64,000 bases of DNA, taken from NCBI RefSeq assembly GCF_000801105.2, contig NC_079515.1:2356001-2420000 (forward strand). The letters run 5' to 3'. A program made the position numbers and the translations under genes. This DNA comes from Raphanus sativus. Its lineage: Eukaryota > Streptophyta > Magnoliopsida > Brassicales > Brassicaceae. Under the pieces are notes generated by a model, which saw nothing but the letters and a program-made list of their open reading frames with translations, did not search any database and was not told the DNA's origin. Below are positions 48,201-58,695 of the stretch, one piece after another. Within the stretch, counting starts at the first letter, position 1, and every line of letters starts with the position of its first letter.

Positions 48201-49946
48201 TCTTCAAGCTGTCTTCGTACAACTGGTGCGCTGATCAATGTTCTTGGACCAAAGGCGCTCGTTGAACTTCCTAGCATAATGAAAAATCTGGTACAACAAT
48301 CGCGGGAAGTGTCATCCGCATCAACTGGAAGCGCAACAGCCGAGGAACAGTTGCTTATGCTGTCTGTTCTAGTCACTTTGGAAGCAGTGATTGAAAAACT
48401 TGGAGGTTTCCTCAATCCTCATCTTGGGGATATCATTAGACTCATGGTGCTGCATCGTGAATACGTTTCTGACTTCGACAAGAACCTTAAATCCAAAGCC
48501 AATGCCATTAGGCGACTCCTTGTGGAAAAAATACCTGTGAGTTCTTCAAATAATTACATGAATCTGATTATTATTATTTTTTTGCTTGTTTAGTGATCTT
48601 AACAGTAATAACCTTTCTTCCAGTTTCGCCTCACTCTGCAACCTCTTCTACGAATATACGATGAGGCTGTTAGTTCTGGCGATGCAAGTTTGGTGATTGC
48701 TTTTGATATGCTTGAAAATCTGGTTGCAAAATTGGATAGAGCATCTATTGTTTGCAACCATGCAAAGATCTTCGACCAGTGCTTAGCTGCCCTTGATATC
48801 CGACGCCAAAATCCAGCAACAATTCAGAACGTTGATGATGCGGAGAGAAGTGTAATCAATGCGACGGTTACACTCACAAAGAAGCTAACTGAGTCCGAGT
48901 TCAAACCCCTCTTTATCAGAAGCATTGATTGGGCAGAGTCGGATATCGTAGATGGATCTGGGAATGAAAACAAGAGCGTCGACAGATCTCTCTCTTTCTA
49001 CGGTCTGGTGAACAGACTCTGCGAGGCACACATGTGAGTAAACAACAATCACGTCCAAGAAGCTCTCATCTCTACATAAGTTTTTCGGAATATCTTGGAA
49101 AACTAACTTCAATTTCTTGGTGTGGAATGCAGGTCCATCTTTGTGCCATATTTCAAGTTCATGCTCGACGGTATTGTATCTCATCTCACCAGTGCCGGAG
49201 CATCAGTTTCAACAAGGAAGAAAAAGAAGGCCAAAATTCAGGAAACGGATGACTCTATACCACCAAAAAGCTGGCATCTTAGGGCGTTGGTGCTTGCTTC
49301 TTTGAAGAACTGCTTTTCGCATGATACTGGAAGCGTGAAGTTTCTCGACGCAAATAACTTCCAGGTGACTTATCTTTAACCTCTGGAACAAACGTGTATC
49401 CATTTTTCTTGGGAGTATCTGATTTTTTATATACAAATTGTATTCTTGTCGACAGGTGCTATTGAAGCCTGTAGTATCGCAGCTTGCTGTTGAACCGCCA
49501 TCTGGTTTAAAGGAGCTGCCACATGTACCCTCTGTAGAAGAGGTTGATGAGTTGCTTGTTTCATGCATTGGTCAAATGGCAGTAGCCTCTGGCTCTGATC
49601 TCCTCTGGAAACCGCTGAACCACGAGGTAAAACAACATAGTCCTCTGAGCTTTTACTTAGACTATTGTGATTCAACAACACTGAATATTGTCTTAAAAAT
49701 CATATTTGGTCACAGGTGCTAATGCAAACAAGGAGTGAGAAGTTGCGTGCGAGGTTGTTGAGTCTGAGGAGTGTGAAACAGATGTTGGATGATCTGAAAG
49801 AAGAGTATCTAGTGCTGCTCGCTGAAACCATTCCATTCTTGGGTGAACTACTGGAAGACGTTGATCTATCTGTCAAATCATTGTCTCAAGATATCATCAA
49901 ACAGTTGGAAGTGATGAGCGGTGAAGATTTGGAGCAACACCTCTGA
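39272..49946 (+). CDS. HEATR1/UTP10-like U3 snoRNP protein (BP28CT domain)
   Basis: 39 exons: 39272-39431, 39526-39739, 39829-39924, 40015-40132, 40223-40396, 40491-40661, 40837-40892, 40987-41076, 41161-41312, 41402-41484, 41566-41694, 41779-41847, 41945-42113, 42580-42719, 42800-42886, 42972-43191, 43307-43404, 43507-43650, 43765-43921, 44145-44278, 44369-44447, 44526-44727, 44795-44870, 44982-45152, 45238-45306, 45388-45492, 45599-45688, 45775-45983, 46090-46276, 46356-46538, 46677-46772, 46878-46945, 47028-47385, 47536-47751, 47886-48536, 48624-49033, 49133-49364, 49456-49626, 49716-49946. Phases agree throughout, giving 2154 residues, the usual size. It is an all-helical HEAT-repeat protein. 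The BP28CT region starts after residue 1808 (PFRLTLQPLLRIYDEAV) and a basic patch (RKKKKAKI) follows. In yeast and humans this protein belongs to the t-UTP part of the small-subunit processome needed for rDNA transcription and 18S processing. Presumed orthologue of At3g06530. Exons 18-19 and 8 are the least certain. Confidence 0.92.
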
Positions 49947-50507
49947 AAACTTTGATTGCTACAAAACCTTAGATTCCCCAGTTTTTTTGAGTCTTTTGTC
50001 TTGTTGGTAATGATCATGACTTGATAATCAACCTGTTTCTCTGAAGGAAATAACTTTTGAATCTATTTAATTAAAGCAATTATTAAACTTGTTAAGTAGC
50101 TTAAACCCCAAAGTTAAGTTTTTGTTGCATCTTCGTTGTGTGCGAAAATAAATGTTAGCGAAACTTTTAAGAAAAATTTCATCCTATATACACAACTTAT
50201 ATCCTGATTAAGTGAATCTACTAAATTTTACATCACAACTTATACCCTGATTAAGTGAATATACTAAATTTTACACCATAATACCTTAGTTGATAGAAAG
50301 CAAACTTGTTACATCATAGATAATTTCCTAATTTTCATCCATTTCTTTTTAGGTTTTAAACCAATTCACCCAATTTTTAAAATACACTTGTCTTACTGAA
50401 CTATAGTGCCTTACTGTTGTTTATACGCAAACACATCAACATAATGAAAATAAACAAAACTCTAAAAAATGGCTATGTTTTGTCTTCAACCATGGTTTCT
50501 TCATACA
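49947..50507. other. Convergent 3' regions
   Basis: 561 bp between the tail-to-tail HEATR1/UTP10-like and REP genes; it must hold both 3' UTRs. A repeated phrase (CCTGATTAAGTGAATCTACT and a near copy) occurs at 50203 and 50252. No further gene. Confidence 0.6.
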
Positions 50508-52929
50508 TCAATCTTCGTTTTCAGCACCTGCATCGTTTTCCTCCTCCGGTGTTTTCTCTTCTTTAAATAATTCTTCACCCCCAATGAGTTGTTCATATAG
50601 CTACAATAATGAAGTCGTGTTACATAACATTATCAAACATCATACTATACAACTTGTTGAGATTTGAGAACAGTGTCTAGTCAATAGCCTTTTACTAACC
50701 TCCACGGCTGATTTCACAATCTCATTGTAGTTCAAATTTCCATCTGGACTAGAGGCGGAACTGATACTACCTCCAAATTCACCCTGATCCAAATCAAAAT
50801 TTGAGTTAGTGATATGATACTACCATGGTTGACATCTGTAAGTCATGATCACATTCCACACCTTGACGAGCTCTTGCACGTACAGTGCTCTCCAGAGTAC
50901 AGTAGGTTTAGCTTCAGCAGGGTCGTTCTCAACTACTGACTCGCTTTGAAGATTCTCAGGAACCTGCGGTTTAATGAGAGTACTCATGGCAGATAACAGT
51001 GCAGCTTTCCCTTGATCATCGTTGTCACACACAGTTGAAAGATATAAAACATGCCTGCAACAGCAAATGCATGACTCAGAGAAGCAAATGGAAAGAAACA
51101 GAACGAAAACGTGAAGAATCATCTTTGACTTATGATTAAACCACAACTTACATGTCAGCTGGACAAACCGCTAAGCCACTACCAAGCTGCAGAACCCGAA
51201 TCGCAGCTAACTGTTCAGGAAACAAAGCTAAGAGGAAAAAACACAGAATTTTCAATAAGAAACTGACGATATCAAAAACAATTAACTACTGAAAAATGTA
51301 ACTTACATTTAGGTGGATATACGACAAGAGCGTTTGATACATCAGCTTTCACAGAACTTCTAATGATACATATTCCTCTAGCTACTCTCTCCTTACTGCT
51401 TATCGCCTTTGGTACAAGAACACGTACAGTTTCTTTCTGCTGATCAGTCAACGATGACATCGACTCCAATCCAACAGTAATACATGGATCCAGAATCAAC
51501 TTTTGGCTGAATATCTCTTGACCCGTAGCTAGTCTAACCCCTTTGTAATCCCCAGTTTCCTGCAAAAAAACAATGAAGTAAGAATCAGCTGTTAAGCAAA
51601 CCAACTAAACATATCTTAGGTTACAACAACAATCGACTCACTTGCCTTGTCTAAAAGCAGAGCAGTAATAGGCATCCGGAGAACCTATGCATACAATGAA
51701 AAACCAGATCAGCAACAAACACCATACCAACACAGCAAACTGTTTCAAAACGTACATAGATGCATCCTTTGACCGCGGCTCTACGGCAAAAGGCTTGTGG
51801 AATCTCTCCTTGTCCATAAATAGGATATATCAACGCCCCAAGTGCGTTTGAAAATCTGAACCCAAAAGCACTTCAAAAATGCTTAATGACACCACCGAGT
51901 AAATGAAAGGTAAAAGAGCCAAACAAACTAATGAAATGACCTGCCAATAGATGTAATGTACAATGCCAATCGAGCTACTCCCTCTTTGGTCTTGAGTAAA
52001 TTTCCACAAGTCTCAGCATTGTCTTGATCATAATCTAACATCGCAATGCCATACAAGATGATCCTACACATAAGAAGAAACAAAAAGCATTAGCCACAGG
52101 TCCCTATTTATTGTTTTAATATTAAATTAAATTCTTTAGAGCCGGTTCTCGGAATCTCAGGACCGGCTCTAAAGAATTTAAAGAAAGTGATGTTTTGGAG
52201 GTTATACGATTTGATTTTGGGAGGCAAACACATCTTAGCCAAGAACTCAACAAACGGACTCTCCATATCTTCATCCGTAATCGTAACCGCCGTCTCATCG
52301 ATTTCAGTTGAGGAAGCAGCAGCCAAGTGAGCCTGAACAACCTTGAAGAACTTCATGAGCAGATTCTTCTCCTGCAGACCCAAACTCTTATCCCTAAATA
52401 TCGCGGCTCTCGAATCGGGGACGCTCCTCAGCTCCCCGCTCGAATCGCCACCGACGAAGCTCGCGTCGACGCTCTTGAACTCGACGTAGTTATTGGATCC
52501 TGATTTGAGCATGAGGTTGATCGACTCATCGGCGCAGAATAGAACCCTAGGACCGCACAAGTCGACGTTGAACCTCCTCGAGTAGCGTTCGTCGTCGAGG
52601 ATCGAGGATTCGAAGGTAGTGATCTCGACGGAGGAGTATAAGGATCGGTTGACGAGATCCACGGAGAGGAAGTCGGAGGGATCGTGCGATGGCGGCGGAG
52701 GAGGAGGAGGAGGAGGAGGGAGGGAGTTCGAGTGGAGGAAGGTAGTGAGATCGGGAAGGGAGAGGGATGCGAAGTGAGAGCCGTAGAAGGGGTTGGGATC
52801 GAGGTGGAGAACTGAGCTACCGGAGGAGGAAGCGGCGGCGGCGAGGATTGACTCGGAGACTCCGGTTCCGACGATGATGAGGTCGTAGGTGGTGGGATCG
52901 AGCGGCGGATACGGAGGGAGGTCGCCCAT
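50508..52929 (-). CDS. REP: Rab escort protein (REP/CHM, GDI superfamily)
   Basis: Nine exons on the minus strand, 52929-52208, 52063-51941, 51855-51756, 51684-51646, 51559-51307, 51227-51152, 51054-50862, 50783-50700 and 50600-50508, give 560 residues. REP presents unprenylated Rab GTPases to geranylgeranyl transferase II. The Rossmann-type nucleotide fold is at residues 15-55 (YDLIIVGTGVSESILAAAAS, LHLDPNPFYGS); later GDI blocks are YPIYGQGEIPQAFCRRAAVKG and DPCITVGLES. A ten-proline run (residues 71-80) interrupts the N-terminal part. EKN at 187-189 carries the Asn that replaces the conserved Arg in angiosperm REPs. The intron after exon 4 needs a GC donor (GCAAGT); the nearby GT would frameshift. 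The tail is acidic. Presumed orthologue of At3g06540. Confidence 0.94.
52128..52180. repeat. Perfect 19-bp inverted repeat in REP intron 1
   Basis: TAAATTCTTTAGAGCCGGT (52128-52146) and its exact reverse complement (52162-52180) enclose a 15-nt loop. It fills over a third of the 144-bp intron and is probably a tiny foldback insertion. Confidence 0.8.
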
Positions 52930-53164
52930 GGTAACTGATGACTTGAATAATCAATCGGAAAATGGTGAGACTTTAAGATTTACGGCTACCTTTTATACAT
53001 GAATTAAAAATTGTTTACAATTTAGTTTTTATTTTGACCTAGGTGTTTGCCAGCGTAGAGAGTAATATTATATGAAAAATATGTATTTTGTTTATAATAT
53101 TATAATTATTAAATAATAATTAGAATTACTAAAATTTAAATTTTAAATTCATTGTTTGATAACC

Positions 53165-53271
53165 AAAAATTTCGTATTTTTCTATTGGATAATGTTTTGA
53201 CAATGTCTTGATCGTTTACTAAACTTCTCAAGTTTAAAAAAAAAAAAAAAAAAAAAAATTTCGTATTTTTT
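53165..53271 (+). mobile_element. Short retroposed fragment with poly(A) and target duplication
   Basis: The 17-bp phrase AAAAATTTCGTATTTTT occurs at 53165-53181 and 53255-53271. Between them lie about 54 bp of unique sequence ending in a run of 24 A. Target duplication plus poly(A) is the signature of LINE-mediated insertion of a very short RNA fragment. The source RNA is not recognised. Confidence 0.65.
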
Positions 53272-53281
53272 TTTTTAGAAG

Positions 53282-53496
53282 AGCCGTGAGATTTAAGATA
53301 ATTCAACAATATAAATCTAAGTCACTAAATTTTTTTACTTGAAATCAATATTATAATTAGTTTAGGTAATTGATTGTACAATTAATTTTTATTTATTTTA
53401 ATTCTTGAAAAGTCTAAATACTCTAATTTTTACAGAGAAAAAAAGAAAGTAATTTTTTATTTGTAGCACCAAGGCGAGGATCATAGGTTTTTTATA
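53282..53496 (+). repeat. Long direct repeat, copy 1
   Basis: Begins AGCCGTGAGATTTAAGATAA and ends near ATCATAGGTTTTTT. It is about 80-85% identical by eye to 58475-58695, in the same orientation, bracketing the satellite, the Helitron end and the NEAP gene. Confidence 0.8.
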
Positions 53497-53600
53497 ACTC
53501 TAACATCGAATTTGCTTGTTTGTTGTACTTATATATTTTTATTTGTTTGATTATTTTAAATATATTTTAAATTTAACGAAAATTTAATTGTTTTTATAGA

Positions 53601-55548
53601 CAGTATATGAAATTTTACTAAACTAAATATTAAAAAATTTGAATAATCTTATATAACATGAAAGATAGTTTAGAATACATTAATTCAAATGTCGAATGTG
53701 GTTTGAAAATTTTAGACTAAAGTGAAGACTATAAACTTCAATATATAGAGCATTTACCGAAACTCAATATTTTTGAATGGGTTAACCCACAGATTTTGAA
53801 AAAAAATTCAAAAATATGAAAATCTGGTTTTGGTGTATAATTTCATCGAGCACTAACATAAGCTGATGGTCAAATTGTTTAGAACCTCTTTTGTCAAAGT
53901 TTCTCTAGATAATCAAAAATTTTATAATGTTAATTCCATTAATCTAGGAAGTATATGGAATTTTATTAAACTAAATTTAAAAAATTAGAATGATTCTTAT
54001 ATATCAAGAAATATAGTTTAGAATACATTAAATCAAATGTAGAATGTGGTTTGAAATTTTTAAACTAAAGTGAAGAGTATAACTTCAGTACATAGAACAT
54101 TTACCGAAAACTCAATATTTTTGAAGGGGTTAACCCACGGATTCTGAAAAAAAATTCAAAAATTTTAAAATTCGGTTTTAGTTTATAGTTTCATCGAGCA
54201 CTGAAATAAGATGATGGTCAAAGAGTTTATAACCTGTGTTGTCTCCGTTTCTCTAGATAATGAAGATTTTATAATGCTAAATCCACTAATCTAGGCAGTA
54301 TATGAAATTTTAGTAAACTAAATATTAAAAAATTAAAATGATTCCTATATACGATGAAAGATAGTTTAGAATACATTAATTCAGATGTAAAATGGGTTTG
54401 AAATTTTTAAACTAAAGTGAAGAGTATGAACTTCAGTATATAGAGCATTTACCGAAAATTCAATATTTTTGAAGGGGTTAACCCACGGATTTTGAAAAAA
54501 TTTAAAAAATTTAAAAATTTGATTTTAGTGTATAGTTTCATCGAGCACTGACATAAGATGATGGTCAAAGAGTTTAGAACCTCTGTTGTCTCCGTTTCTC
54601 TAGATAATGAAGATTTTATAACATTAATTTCAATAATCCAGACAGTATATGAAATTTTAGTAAACTATATATTAAAAAATTAGAATGATTCATATATACT
54701 TTGAAAGATAGTTTAAAGCACATTAATTCAAATGTAGAATGTGGTTTGAAAATTTTAAACTAAAGTGAAGAGTATAAACTTCAGTATATAGAGCATTTAC
54801 CGAAAACTCAATACTTTTGAAGGGGTTATTAACCCACGGATTTTGAAAAAAAATCCAAAAATTTTAAAATTTGGTTTTAGTGTATAGTTTCATTGAGAAC
54901 TGACATAAGATGATGGTCAAAGAGTTTAGAACCTCTGTTGTCTCCGTTTCTCTGGATAATGAAGATTTTAAAACGATAATTTCACTAATCTTGGCAGTAT
55001 ATAAAATTTTAATAAACTATAAATTAAGAAATTTGAATGATTCCTATATACCATGAAAGATAATTTAGAATACATTAATTCAAATGTAGAATGTAGTTTG
55101 AAAATTTTAAACTAAAATGAAGAGTATAAACTTCAGTATATAGAGCATTTGCCGAAAATTCAATATTTTTGAAGGGGTTACCCCACGGATTTTGAAAAAA
55201 TTTCAAAATTTCAAAATTTTGGTTTTAGTGTATAGTTTTATTGAGAACTGACATAATATGATGGTAAAAAAGTTTAGAACCTATGTTGTCTCCGTTTCTC
55301 TAGATAATAAAGATTTTATAATGCTAATTCCACTAATCTAAGCAGTATATGAAATTTTATTAAACTAATTATTAAAAAATTAGAATGATTCCTATATACC
55401 ATGAAAGATAGTTTAGAATACATTAATTCAAATGTAGAATGTGGTTTGAAATTTTTAAACTAAAGTGAAGAGTATAAACTTTAGTATATAGAGCATTTAC
55501 CGAAAACTCAATATTTTTGAAGGGGTTAACCCACGGATTTTGAAAAAA
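53601..55548 (+). repeat. 348-bp satellite array A
   Basis: GTTAACCC-type anchors fall at 53781, 54129, 54477, 54825, 55177 and 55525, giving spacings of 348, 348, 348, 352 and 348 bp. About 5.6 monomers are visible before the scaffold gap. Monomers are AT-rich and share CAGTATATGAAATTTTA, CCGAAAACTCAATATTTTTG and GATGATGGTCAAAGAGTTTA. No open frame. The array probably continues through the gap and, given the Helitron terminus just after it, may be internal to a Helitron. Confidence 0.9.
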
Positions 55549-55648
55549 NNNNNNNNNNNNNNNNNNNNNNNNNNNNNNNNNNNNNNNNNNNNNNNNNNNN
55601 NNNNNNNNNNNNNNNNNNNNNNNNNNNNNNNNNNNNNNNNNNNNNNNN
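55549..55648. other. Scaffold gap (100 N)
   Basis: Exactly 100 N, a standard placeholder for a gap of unknown length. The array to its left suggests unresolved satellite sequence. Confidence 0.99.
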
Positions 55649-55914
55649 TTAAATCCAATTAGATTACATATCGGTCATCCATCAGTTCAATCGGTTAGTC
55701 TTGGGTTCTAGTGATTTTTTAATATGAATATTTTAAAAACATAAATTGAATTGTCAGATCTGCGGATTAACTGGTATAATCACAATCGAGTTGAATTTAA
55801 AAATACTGATTTAAATACACACTCTTTAAAAATTACCAAAATATTTGTTAAATTATTAGTAAAATTTTTCATCGTAAAATATCCCGCGCTTCAAAAGCGC
55901 GGGTCAAAATCTAG
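55649..55914 (+). mobile_element. Helitron 3' terminus
   Basis: A 9-bp perfect stem (CCCGCGCTT at 55883-55891, AAGCGCGGG at 55895-55903) with a 3-nt loop is followed after 7 nt by CTAG at 55911-55914 and then T. The phrase GCGCGGGTCAAAATCTAGT is typical of Brassicaceae Helitrons, whose 3' end is a GC hairpin followed by CTRR, inserted between A and T. The 5' end (TC) was not identified and may lie left of the satellite or in the gap. It ends 98 bp beyond the NEAP stop codon. Confidence 0.85.
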
Positions 55915-56012
55915 TACATATATTATTACAAACCCCTAGATTTTCTATAGTTTTAGATTTTTTCGTCAACTACATTTTATACAAAAAAAAAATAAAAAAG
56001 GAAGAGAAAAAC

Positions 56013-57648
56013 TCATCTCTTGGAGACTACCACTAACATCAACATAGACATTGATACAACGATCTTGAATCCTGAATTGTCCCAGAACTTCTGTTTCTCC
56101 CAAGATTCTTCATTACCTTGTTGTTTCTCTGACATCATCTCTCTTATCTCTTTGATCTCAATGTCACGTCTTTCCTCCTTCTGTTCCATTCATCATCACA
56201 CAAGAAAAAAGAGTTTTGTTAAAAAAAAACAAACTTTTGATCCAAAGAAGAAGCTACAAAAATGTCACACAGTAAATGAACTTTTAAGACTCACCCTCTG
56301 CAGCTTTCTGGTCTGGCTTCTAGTTTCTTGAAGACAGAACTCTAGCTTCAGTATCTTCTTCTTCAAGTCTAGATCTGTCCTTCTCTGTTTCTCCAGCTGT
56401 GTTTTAATCAAAAAGATATATACTTGCATTGAGAAATCAACAGATTGTTTTAACCAAATTAAAAATAAAAAAAAAGAAAAAAAAATGGATTCACCTGAGA
56501 TTCTAGCTCCTTGGTCTTATGTTTCCAGTGACCTGACATTAACCTTATCTCATCCTTCAGCTTCTTAACCTCTTCGTCTTTCACTTCAACCAGTCTATTC
56601 ATCCTCTCAAAATTCATCGGAGAAACATCTTCCAGAAGCTTCTGGAGCACGCAATCATTGCTACCTATCCCAGCCTTTGTAATAGCCTCTGTTACCTCCC
56701 GCTCGATTCTCCTAAGCTCCTCCCTCAGCTGCTTCTCCGAGCACTCTCTCAAGCTCAGTCCTCTCTGTAGATCATCGAGCTGACGCCCGAGCTGAGTCAC
56801 ACGGTGTTCGTGCTCTCTGAGAGAACGTGTTTTGTCGTCGAGTTGTTGTTTAAGGAGTGAGCATTGGACGTGTGCAGACTGAGCAGAGTCAGCACTTGAC
56901 TCTGCGGTTACATTGGTTGCATCCAGCTGTGATCTAAACTCCTCCAAGTCTTTGATAAACTGTTTTCAGATTACATAATTAAGAAGAAAAAAAAATTAAG
57001 AAAAGTGTATCATTTAAAGACAAGCTGTCACCACACAATGCATTTCTACATTAGTACAATAACAGACCTATATCATTCAGAGACAAGTTGTATTCTTCTT
57101 CATCTAGCTAAGATCTTAGAGCCATTCAAGACCTAAAGTGAAGCCTTGTAACCAACCAATAACATGATATAGTCTTATATATATTTGGTTTGAATGAGAA
57201 TAAACCTTTTCAGCAGCAGATGCAGAAGCTTGAAGCTGAGAGTTCCTTTCTTCCAACCTCTTGTGCAGTTTACACATCTCCATTTCCATGTTCTTTGCTT
57301 TTTTCTCTGCTTCCTGAACAAACAACAACAGAAAACCAAATCATTTCTAACTAATTCTATCATTTTAAATTCTTAATAAGAGACCCTACCACTAATAACA
57401 CCAACAAAGGAAAAGAATTAATGAGAAGAATAATTTTAATTTTAAAAAGAAAAGAGAAAGACTTTTTTTTTTTTTTTTACTTTTCTAGTTTGGGATTCCT
57501 TAAGAAAGGATTGTTCTTGAGAAACCAAACGGCCCCTCACTTGCTTCAGCTCAGCCGCCAAAGAGACAACGTTCCTCCGGAAACTCTCTTTCTTCTCGTC
57601 CAAATCTTTCAGGAGCGGATCCACCATGGTTTTGTCGGAACAAGACAT
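56013..57648 (-). CDS. NEAP: Nuclear envelope-associated protein, NEAP1/NEAP2 type
   Basis: Five exons on the minus strand, 57648-57481, 57313-57206, 56959-56495, 56396-56295 and 56180-56013, give 336 residues, with GT-AG introns all between codons. The protein is nearly all coiled coil (heptad-rich from KDLDEKKESFRRN to HKTKELESQLEKQRR), with a basic stretch (RKLQRKEERRD) as a possible nuclear localisation signal and a C-terminal membrane anchor (FKIVVSMSMLMLVVVSKR). That layout defines NEAPs, which sit at the inner nuclear membrane and interact with SUN-domain proteins in Arabidopsis. The first ATG in frame is 57648; an upstream TTG is not used. I cannot decide between the NEAP1 and NEAP2 paralogues. 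Its neighbours here (REP, satellite) are not its Arabidopsis neighbours. Confidence 0.93.
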
Positions 57649-57965
57649 TAGTTTCTCATCCAAAGTCTACACCTTCATGAATTGGTCGGCTTCTCCTCAC
57701 AAATCTCAAAACTCTAGAGGAAAGAAGAAGATAGGAACAAAAAAAAGGGTTTAAGTTTTTTTTTGTAGCATGTGAACATATTGGGGCAGTTGACCATTAA
57801 TACAGAAGTTATAATGAAGAAGAGTCTTTAACAATTTTTTAAAAAATATATAATAATAAATACAAAGATGGTGACTTTACATGAGCCTTGTATGGGAGAG
57901 AAAGTAGATGTAGTTAACTTGTAGTTTAAAAAGAATATTTTCAAGATCTTCGGATTAATCAGATC

Positions 57966-58271
57966 TCTCTGGTTTTGTCATATAAATCTAACAAGAGCAG
58001 AGGAGAGAGAAAGGAAAGAGAAGCAAATCAGAATAAATGAAAGGGAGAGAGAGAAGAAAAGTGGACTTTCAAAAATCAAAATTTCTTACAATTTCAAACC
58101 TTTCCCTCCCAAATCCTCTCTCTGGTTTTGTCATATAAATCTAACAAGAGCAGAGGAGAGAGAAAGGAAAGAGAAGCAAATCAGAATAAATGAAACGGAG
58201 AGAGAGAAGAAAAGTGGACTTTCAAAAATCAAAATTTCTTACAATTTCAAACCTTTCCCTCCCAAATCCTC
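57966..58271. repeat. 153-bp tandem duplication upstream of NEAP
   Basis: Two adjacent copies, 57966-58118 and 58119-58271, start CTCTGGTTTTGTCATATAAA and end CTTTCCCTCCCAAATCCTC. By eye they differ at one site (AAAGGGAGAG against AAACGGAGAG). It lies 320-620 bp upstream of the NEAP start, in promoter or leader. Confidence 0.9.
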
Positions 58272-58474
58272 GGCAAACACAAACCCATGTCCGTGTAATA
58301 TTTAAAAAAGAAAAAATCAATTCTTTTGAGATTTATGATCCAAGTGGAATTTGTGCATCAGTCAATGGATAATGACAACGTGACAAAACAAATAGTGACA
58401 AAGAACTGTTTTAATTTGTTGTTATAGTCAAGATGTGATTAAGGGACATGTGTGTGGATGGGGAAAGAGACAAT

Positions 58475-58695
58475 AGCCGTGAGATTTAAGATAATTCAAC
58501 AATATAAATCTAAGTCATTATAAGTTTTTTTTAACATAAAATCAATATTATAATTGGTTCAGGTAATTGATTGTACAATTAATTTTTATTTTATTTTAAT
58601 TCATAAAAAGTGTAAATACTCTAATTTCACAGAGAAAAGAAGAAAGTATTTTTTTTTATTTCTACTTCCAAAATGAGAATCATAGGTTTTTATAA
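58475..58695 (+). repeat. Long direct repeat, copy 2
   Basis: Same orientation and start as 53282-53496 (AGCCGTGAGATTTAAGATAA); it ends at CATAGGTTTTTATAA. Divergence is in small indels and scattered changes. Confidence 0.8.

Noticed and set aside
51612..51640. GT donor (GTGAGT) for REP intron 4
   Set aside because: Using it shifts the frame and gives a stop within eight codons; the GC donor four bases upstream restores the conserved protein.
53601..55548. Regular direct repeats considered as a CRISPR-like array
   Set aside because: The period is 348 bp, the whole unit is repeated with no unique spacers, and the genome is a plant nucleus. It is a satellite.
57649..57663. Upstream TTG start adding five residues to NEAP
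   Set aside because: TTG is not a usual plant start, and the ATG at 57648 gives the family's normal N-terminus.
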